64,000 nucleotides of DNA, from assembly GCA_023414875.1 (NCBI GenBank), contig JAEZMV010000001.1, positions 62,001-126,000 of the forward strand, written 5' to 3'. Source of the stretch: Bacillota bacterium. Its GTDB lineage: Bacteria > Bacillota > Clostridia > Lachnospirales > Lachnospiraceae. Positions 61,829 through 64,000 of this stretch are shown here, in pieces. Every line of letters starts with the position of its first letter. Position 1 is the stretch's first letter. The position numbers and the translations under genes are program-made. The notes below the pieces were generated by a model. It had not been told where the DNA came from and did not search any database. It was given only the letters and a program-made list of their open reading frames with translations.

Positions 61829-61860
61829 TAAGACCTGGGACAGTAAAGCCCTAGGTCTTA
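61829..61860. terminator. Hairpin homologous to the one at 59912-59942
   Basis: TAAGACCTGGG (61829-61839) pairs with CCCTAGGTCTTA (61849-61860), one bulged base. Its arms share AAGACCTGGG with the terminator on the other side of the chemotaxis gene. Confidence 0.6.
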
Positions 61861-61901
61861 TACCCTGATGCCATAATGCGTAAATATAAACAATAGCCTA
61901 A

Positions 61902-62063
61902 CTATTTTTTTACGCCATTCGATGGAGCATCAAATTCCCGGTTGAATTTATCCTGGTTTTGCCTGTTACTGTTTTCATTTGATGCGTTATCCATTATATT
62001 CGCCTTCTTCAAATCTTCTTTTCCCTTTTCTTTCCGATATCTTTGATTTGACTGTTTACTCAA
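61902..62063 (-). CDS. Small Lys/Asn-rich protein, probable spore protein (TTG start)
   Basis: Seen: 53 residues (MSKQSNQRYRKEKGKEDLK... to SNGVKK), start TTG at 62063 with AAGGAAG 7 nt upstream. It is highly charged and polar, without Cys or Trp. It is preceded by a forespore-type promoter candidate. Minor acid-soluble spore proteins have this size and composition, but a family cannot be assigned. It is the second 53-residue ORF of this kind in the window. Confidence 0.5.
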   Translation of the reverse strand: MSKQSNQRYRKEKGKEDLKKANIMDNASNENSNRQNQDKFNREFDAPSNGVKK

Positions 62064-62093
62064 GACTTCACTTCCTTTTTCTTTTCTTAAAAA

Positions 62094-62123
62094 TATTATC
62101 TCTTGATTTACAGTCGATATACA
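62094..62123 (-). promoter_or_regulatory. Sigma-F/G-type promoter candidate
   Basis: On the minus strand TGTATA (62118-62123), 17 bp, GATAATA (62094-62100). One base of the -10 differs from CATNMTA, the same kind of deviation as at 27057-27063. Confidence 0.35.
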
Positions 62124-62314
62124 TAAGTAATTATTTATGATAGAACCTATGATACTTCACCTAAATAAAAGCCAATGTTATTCCTTATAAATGTTATCCT
62201 TTCAAACTAATTTTATCATGATACCATATAATAAATTTTTAAATACATATTTATTGAATACAATTATTATCATAAATCATTTTTTTTCAACTAACTGTTT
62301 ATCACTATTCAATT

Positions 62315-64000
62315 TTACTTTATTACTAAGGTAACCTTAACCTTACCATCTTTAATCATATTAGAATTAATTATTAATTCCTTGGATTCCACCTTTTGCC
62401 CATTCACCTGCCAATAGTCAATTTCTTTTCCTTCCGTAACAATAGCACTAATAACTGTATTGTAGTCAGAATAATAACTGCCGATGAATTCCTTCTCCGT
62501 TGTAAAGGAATTAACCGTTATTTTGCAACCCTCAACCGGCTGTACCGTAAGCTCATAGACATCCCCCAAACCGAAATACTCCCGGTACTTATCGGTAATG
62601 TGGCTGGCACGCTGGATTGCGTACCACTTAATTGTATCTAGACGTCCTCCCAGTTGGTCATGAGTAACCCAGTCTTCCAAAAGGTTTGCCCCGTACATGT
62701 TTTGTAACTCCATAAGTCTTGACTCATTCATTGTATCCAGTACTTCTGATACATTATTCGGAGCAAAGGATCCATTAATAAGATCAAGCGTTTTCTTAAT
62801 AAAGATTTCTTTACAGTCCTCTCTCCTCATCAGCTGACCAAAAAGCGGTGCAGCTTCCATTATCTCACCCTTTTCGCCAACGTAATTTCCGATATTATCA
62901 ACTAGGGCATTGGTTCCATAAATACTGAAGCTAAAATCTAAATCATGGAGGAGATATCGCCATTTTCCATCAAACGGTGCTTCTTTGTAACTCTCACCTT
63001 CTCCTGTATAATACCGATAGGTTTTATAATTATTATGAGGCCAGTCTTCATTTCCGATATAGATTTGCAGCGCATAATAGGATAGATAATTCTCCACATC
63101 AATTAACTGGTTAAGCTCCTGATAGGCGGTCTCATCAGTAAGATCCATAGCTGAGTATTTATTATATATTGTTTCATATTCCTCTATAAACGGTGCGTTC
63201 TCCCCATCCTCATCCCATTTTTTAAAGGTTTCTCCACCCTCGAGAATCTCAAAGCTGCCATCAAAATCCCCGTAATTATCTTCAAAATATTCATCACAAT
63301 ACACTTCATGCAGCCAGAAGAATCCGCGATACTCTCCATTCATGAACAAAACTACCGGGCGAACCGCTTGATAATCCTGATACCCTGCCTGTGCAGCAAG
63401 TGTCTGGAACAATTCATCACGAATAAAAGCAAATCCATTGTCGTTACCACAGTTACGTAACACTAGCTGCTTGAAGGTATCCAAAGCGTTCCCCTTGCCA
63501 TCAGCAGAGGTTTTATTCGGGAAGAATTCGTAACGTATTTTATTGTTCTCTTCATCATATTCTTTTCTGGCAAAGATTTTTATGGATTTTTGTCTGTTGG
63601 CTCTGGACCAACCTCCATAGGTACGAATACCTGCCGCCTGTTCGGTAATTAGGGTGCCATCCGGCTCCAGTATTTCCAAATATACTTCTCTTTCACTTTC
63701 ACGACCGCGCATATTGTAATTTGCAGGATCATCCGGATCAATTTTTATACCGGGATTATCTTTGATATAGTCATCTCTAAGCTTTCCCTCAACAAAAATG
63801 CCATATTCATAATCAAATAAATTATAAGGATCGGTAGTAACCGAGAAGACCAACATATCAAAACGGTTATGAACATCTTTTCCGACAAAATAGGTATGTA
63901 CAATTGTTTCTGATTCTGTTCCATCCTCAAAAAATGCCTTTGCTTTAATAGTGGTAGCTTTCGTATCTTTTCCCGCGGTTAATTGAATGGCATTATTATA
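62315..64000 (-). CDS. CotH-family protein kinase-like protein (5' end beyond window)
   Basis: Seen: 562 codons, open through position 64000, so the N-terminus is missing. The first visible part looks like an Ig/chitobiase-type domain (KATTIKAKAFFEDG; ETIVHTYFVG). Then comes the CotH core: RTYGGWSRANRQKSIKIFARKEY, LRNCGNDNGFAFIRDELFQTLA, MNGEYRGFFWLHEVY, and WRYLLHDLDFSF. Known: CotH proteins are atypical kinases that phosphorylate spore-coat proteins, and homologues occur on the surface of cellulolytic clostridia. The protein ends with a short beta domain. An in-frame ATG at 63856 lies inside the coding region and is not the true start. Confidence 0.86.
   Translation of the reverse strand, partial: YNNAIQLTAGKDTKATTIKAKAFFEDGTESETIVHTYFVGKDVHNRFDMLVFSVTTDPYNLFDYEYGIFVEGKLRDDYIKDNPGIKIDPDDPANYNMRGRESEREVYLEILEPDGTLITEQAAGIRTYGGWSRANRQKSIKIFARKEYDEENNKIRYEFFPNKTSADGKGNALDTFKQLVLRNCGNDNGFAFIRDELFQTLAAQAGYQDYQAVRPVVLFMNGEYRGFFWLHEVYCDEYFEDNYGDFDGSFEILEGGETFKKWDEDGENAPFIEEYETIYNKYSAMDLTDETAYQELNQLIDVENYLSYYALQIYIGNEDWPHNNYKTYRYYTGEGESYKEAPFDGKWRYLLHDLDFSFSIYGTNALVDNIGNYVGEKGEIMEAAPLFGQLMRREDCKEIFIKKTLDLINGSFAPNNVSEVLDTMNESRLMELQNMYGANLLEDWVTHDQLGGRLDTIKWYAIQRASHITDKYREYFGLGDVYELTVQPVEGCKITVNSFTTEKEFIGSYYSDYNTVISAIVTEGKEIDYWQVNGQKVESKELIINSNMIKDGKVKVTLVIK

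Overview
The window looks like the chromosome of a low-GC, strictly anaerobic, spore-forming Clostridia member, most likely a Lachnospiraceae related to Clostridium (Lachnoclostridium) phytofermentans. The evidence is AT-rich intergenic DNA with strong AGGAGG ribosome sites, sporulation genes (cotJA-like, CotH family, sporulation-type promoters), and a clostridial-type nitrogen-fixation operon. I saw no rRNA, tRNA, CRISPR array, intact insertion sequence or prophage. The species assignment is inference.

Layout. 1-5540: a truncated cotJA-like gene, a lipid kinase and VanZ-like pair, a DinG-type helicase with a nuclease-like front end, and a small DUF1292 protein. 5800-8851: a VanR/VanS-like two-component system followed by a D-Ala-D-Ala carboxypeptidase, with matching operator-like repeats in front of the regulator and the peptidase. 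8852-13109: a UvrD-like helicase, gltX and a zinc-ribbon membrane protein, with a possible structured RNA between the first two. 13301-18587: a four-gene operon encoding an ABC ATPase, a large CARDB-like surface protein, an acidic anchored protein and a MacB/FtsX permease. 18755-25481: an AI-2E-type transporter with a cytidylate-kinase-like protein, then the MoxR / DUF58 / transglutaminase trio. 25859-29846: a parvulin-type foldase, a small spore-type ORF, a DUF3298 protein and a PutP-like symporter.

30068-41694 is a compact nitrogen-fixation operon on the minus strand, in the order nifH, nifI1, nifI2, nifD, nifK, nifE, nifN-B fusion, [2Fe-2S] ferredoxin, nifV-omega, nifV-alpha. It covers the Fe protein, PII-type post-translational control, MoFe protein, cofactor scaffold, NifB-cofactor synthesis and homocitrate supply. 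A molybdate-transporter ATPase (modC) without modA or modB lies directly upstream. Both modC and nifH are preceded by a sigma-A-type promoter followed by an intrinsic-terminator-like hairpin before the start codon, so RNA-level attenuation or short RNAs are likely. The nifK-nifE gap holds a 241-bp element bounded by 32-bp inverted repeats, plus two further hairpins.

43361-46046: a class II (cobalamin) ribonucleotide reductase divergent from a hemerythrin, sharing back-to-back promoters and two NrdR-box-like sites. 46201-50384: a VWA lipoprotein with a tandem repeat over its ribosome-binding region, a small sporulation-type membrane protein, a chloramphenicol-acetyltransferase-like enzyme and a 5'-nucleotidase. 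50545-58548: a divergent efflux/ABC locus with its own two-component system; its large permease appears to start at an ACG codon. 58671-64000: a six-bladed lectin-like protein, a chemotaxis receptor, another small spore-type ORF and a CotH-family protein truncated by the window end.
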